DNA from: CALBPI01 sp039027435
Lineage (GTDB): Bacteria > Pseudomonadota > Gammaproteobacteria > Steroidobacterales > Woeseiaceae
DNA: 64,000 nucleotides
Direction: 5' to 3'
Assembly (NCBI GenBank): GCA_039027435.1
Contig: JBCCKF010000003.1
Span: 1-64,000, forward strand
The position numbers were made by a program, and so were the translations under genes. Below are positions 62,770 through 64,000 of the stretch, piece by piece. Within the stretch, counting starts at the first letter, position 1. Every line of letters begins with the position of its first letter. The notes under the pieces are model-generated. The model was not told the DNA's origin. It worked only from the letters and a program-made list of their open reading frames with translations, and did no database searches.

Positions 62770-63307
62770 CGATGGTCGCCGAACCTAACGAGTACGCGTT
62801 GACCATGTAACCCGTCAGTGCCGCAGAAGCGCCTTCGGGAATTTCGAGCTTCTGCGAGAGCGCGAATACCGTGAACTGGTAACGATGTGCGCCATCGCCC
62901 TCAGGCGGACACGCGCCACCAAAGGCCGCAACGCCGTAGTCGTTGGTAGTTTGCAGACTGCCTTCCGGCAGTTCTTCACCGTCGGCTGTACCCACACCGG
63001 CTTCCAGTTCCGTGACGTCAGCCGGGATGTTCACAAGCTGCCAGTGCCACCAACCGCTGCCGGTCGGCGCATCCGGATCGTACGCGAATACAGCGAAAGC
63101 CTCGGTGCCTTCAGGTGCACCTGACCAGGAAAGGTGCGGAGACAAGTTGCCGCCGGTGCAGCCGAAGCCCTTAAACTCTTGAGTTTTCGCCATGAAATCG
63201 CCGTGACCGATGTCGTTGCTCTGAACCGTCATCGTGTCGGCACGGGCGACGGCAAAGGTGGCCATCATGACGCACAGCGCTGTGAGTTTCAGAAAGGGTC
63301 GGATCAT
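62750..63307 (-). CDS. YbhB/YbcL-family PEBP protein, secreted
   Basis: The 185-residue protein starts at ATG 63307, with GGAGG upstream. A signal peptide ends ARAD. PEBP motifs are present: SPHLSWSGAPEGT, YDPDAPTGSGWWHWQLVNIP, GVAAFGGACPPEGDGAHRYQF. These phosphatidylethanolamine-binding-like proteins have a shallow ligand pocket; the bacterial role is unclear. It is in the same direction as the DUF3325 and PepSY genes and 23 nt after the DUF3325 stop, so it may be the last gene of that operon. Confidence 0.9.
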   Translation of the reverse strand: MIRPFLKLTALCVMMATFAVARADTMTVQSNDIGHGDFMAKTQEFKGFGCTGGNLSPHLSWSGAPEGTEAFAVFAYDPDAPTGSGWWHWQLVNIPADVTELEAGVGTADGEELPEGSLQTTNDYGVAAFGGACPPEGDGAHRYQFTVFALSQKLEIPEGASAALTGYMVNAYSLGSATIEALYKR

Positions 63308-63330
63308 GTTGGCCTCCAGCCGGCGGGAAA

Positions 63331-63615
63331 TTACGCTCGGACGCGCTTCGGATTACCGCGCCACGCTAACACCATCGCCAATGAAAACACAGCAACGTTC
63401 AAAAATGCCGTGAACCAGACGAGACCCATGCCAAAACTCGTCGCGCTGACGCAGGCATAGGCGCCTGCGGCAAGACCGAGATACCCAGCGGTTCGAAAAC
63501 CGATCTTCTGTTTCTCCGTCCGATTCTGACCGACAAACAACTGACGGTAGTGTCTCTTCATCGAGAGCATGATGAGCGCGGCGCCCCAAAATGTCAGGAC
63601 AAATCCAACGATCAT
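63331..63615 (-). CDS. DUF3325 family membrane protein
   Basis: The 94-residue protein has three hydrophobic segments and the DUF3325 pattern MLSMKRHYRQLFVGQ followed by FRTAGYLGLAAGAYACVSATSFGMGLVWF. The family accompanies PepSY proteins and TBDRs in iron uptake loci. The start overlaps the PepSY stop by 4 nt (ATGA). It has no counterpart enzyme motif. Confidence 0.85.
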   Translation of the reverse strand: MIVGFVLTFWGAALIMLSMKRHYRQLFVGQNRTEKQKIGFRTAGYLGLAAGAYACVSATSFGMGLVWFTAFLNVAVFSLAMVLAWRGNPKRVRA

Positions 63616-64000
63616 GAGGTCGCCATCTCAGCGACTATTTCTTGCTCGACCGCAGGTTCAACCACTTTCTTGCGGGTCATGTAGGTTGCAGCGCCTGCCA
63701 AAACAAAACCCGTCGCGAGAGCCGTCAAATCAAACCCAGCCATAACCCAGTCACCCCGGTTGATGCTATTGATCAAACCAACGTCGGTGGTCAACGCGTT
63801 GACGACCGGCAGCGCGCCATAAGCGACCGCCGCCACCCAAGTCAGGTCTCGCCAAGCCATTTGCCGGGAACGTGCCAGCGGATAGAGCAAACACAAACCC
63901 CACACAATGAACATGACGTGCACTTCCCACTCAGCGCGATCTTCCATCCCGACAGGCAGCAATCGGTTCGCCCAGAAAAATCCAGCAACACCGATCAACA
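63612..64000 (-). CDS. PepSY-type membrane protein, C-terminal part (cut by window edge)
   Basis: The frame is open to the right edge; the TTG at 63998 is internal, so the start is outside. The visible 129 residues hold at least four hydrophobic stretches (VHVMFIVWGLCLLYPLA, LTWVAAVAYGALPVVNAL, FDLTALATGFVLAGAATY) and end in a charged tail EQEIVAEMATS. Position and coupling to DUF3325 fit the C-terminal membrane part of a PepSY_TM protein, as in the operon at 41173-43464. Family identity rests on context. Confidence 0.65.
   Translation of the reverse strand, partial: LIGVAGFFWANRLLPVGMEDRAEWEVHVMFIVWGLCLLYPLARSRQMAWRDLTWVAAVAYGALPVVNALTTDVGLINSINRGDWVMAGFDLTALATGFVLAGAATYMTRKKVVEPAVEQEIVAEMATS

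Overview
The window reads as chromosome of a marine-type gammaproteobacterium. The basis is acnB, hemP and nth homologues, several TonB-dependent receptors (TBDRs), Fur-like boxes, a beta-1,3-glucan gene set and a Tat-exported sulfatase. The genus cannot be fixed from sequence alone. I see no tRNA, rRNA, CRISPR array, insertion sequence or phage gene. Genes are tightly packed, many with 1-4 nt start/stop overlaps, and several starts are GTG or TTG.

Region 1 (1-11735) is a beta-1,3-glucan (laminarin-type) utilisation locus. It holds a very large modular lipoprotein running off the left edge, a GH16 endoglucanase lipoprotein, a GH17 lipoprotein, a cytoplasmic GH3 exo-enzyme, a LysR regulator and a GPH-type oligosaccharide transporter. 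A LacI-type palindrome (TGACAGCGCTGTCA family) sits before the GH16 gene and between the divergent GH3 and transporter genes, yet no LacI gene lies beside them. Region 2 (11739-24623) is mixed: ThuA-like protein, subtilisin-like protease, an SDR with a broken active site, a previously hidden hemP, DUF429, a medium-chain reductase, an XRE/membrane-protein pair and two cyclic-di-GMP proteins.

Region 3 (24714-41168) is the most unusual part. It is a LacI-linked catabolic island with an SSS symporter, SDR, alpha/beta hydrolases, HpcH/HpaI aldolase, COG3618 lactonase-like amidohydrolase, bicupin, a HisD paralogue, a TBDR, and four proteins carrying seven NTF2/SnoaL-like domains. A 17-18 bp motif (TTGCATTCGAAGTACAA) occurs at four promoters in the island, including the regulator's own intergenic region. 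Two of the copies are identical over 18 bp. I infer uptake and breakdown of an oxygenated organic compound, possibly a sugar acid or polyol derivative. The substrate is unknown.

Region 4 (41173-48459) holds a Fur-box-preceded PepSY membrane operon, an AhpD-like protein, a small exported protein, an NAD-binding epimerase-like protein, endonuclease III and an arylsulfatase. Region 5 (48483-56933) is a seven-gene same-strand run: acnB, a small membrane protein, TlpA-like thioredoxin, HD hydrolase, histidine kinase, LuxR-type response regulator and a calcium-loop repeat lipoprotein. A CCCC-N7-GGGG inverted repeat lies before the kinase, the regulator and the lipoprotein. Region 6 (57082-64000) has a membrane protein, an OmpA-family protein, a serine hydrolase, a Fur-box-preceded TBDR split by a one-base frameshift, a PEBP protein, a DUF3325 protein and the C-terminal part of a second PepSY protein cut by the right edge.
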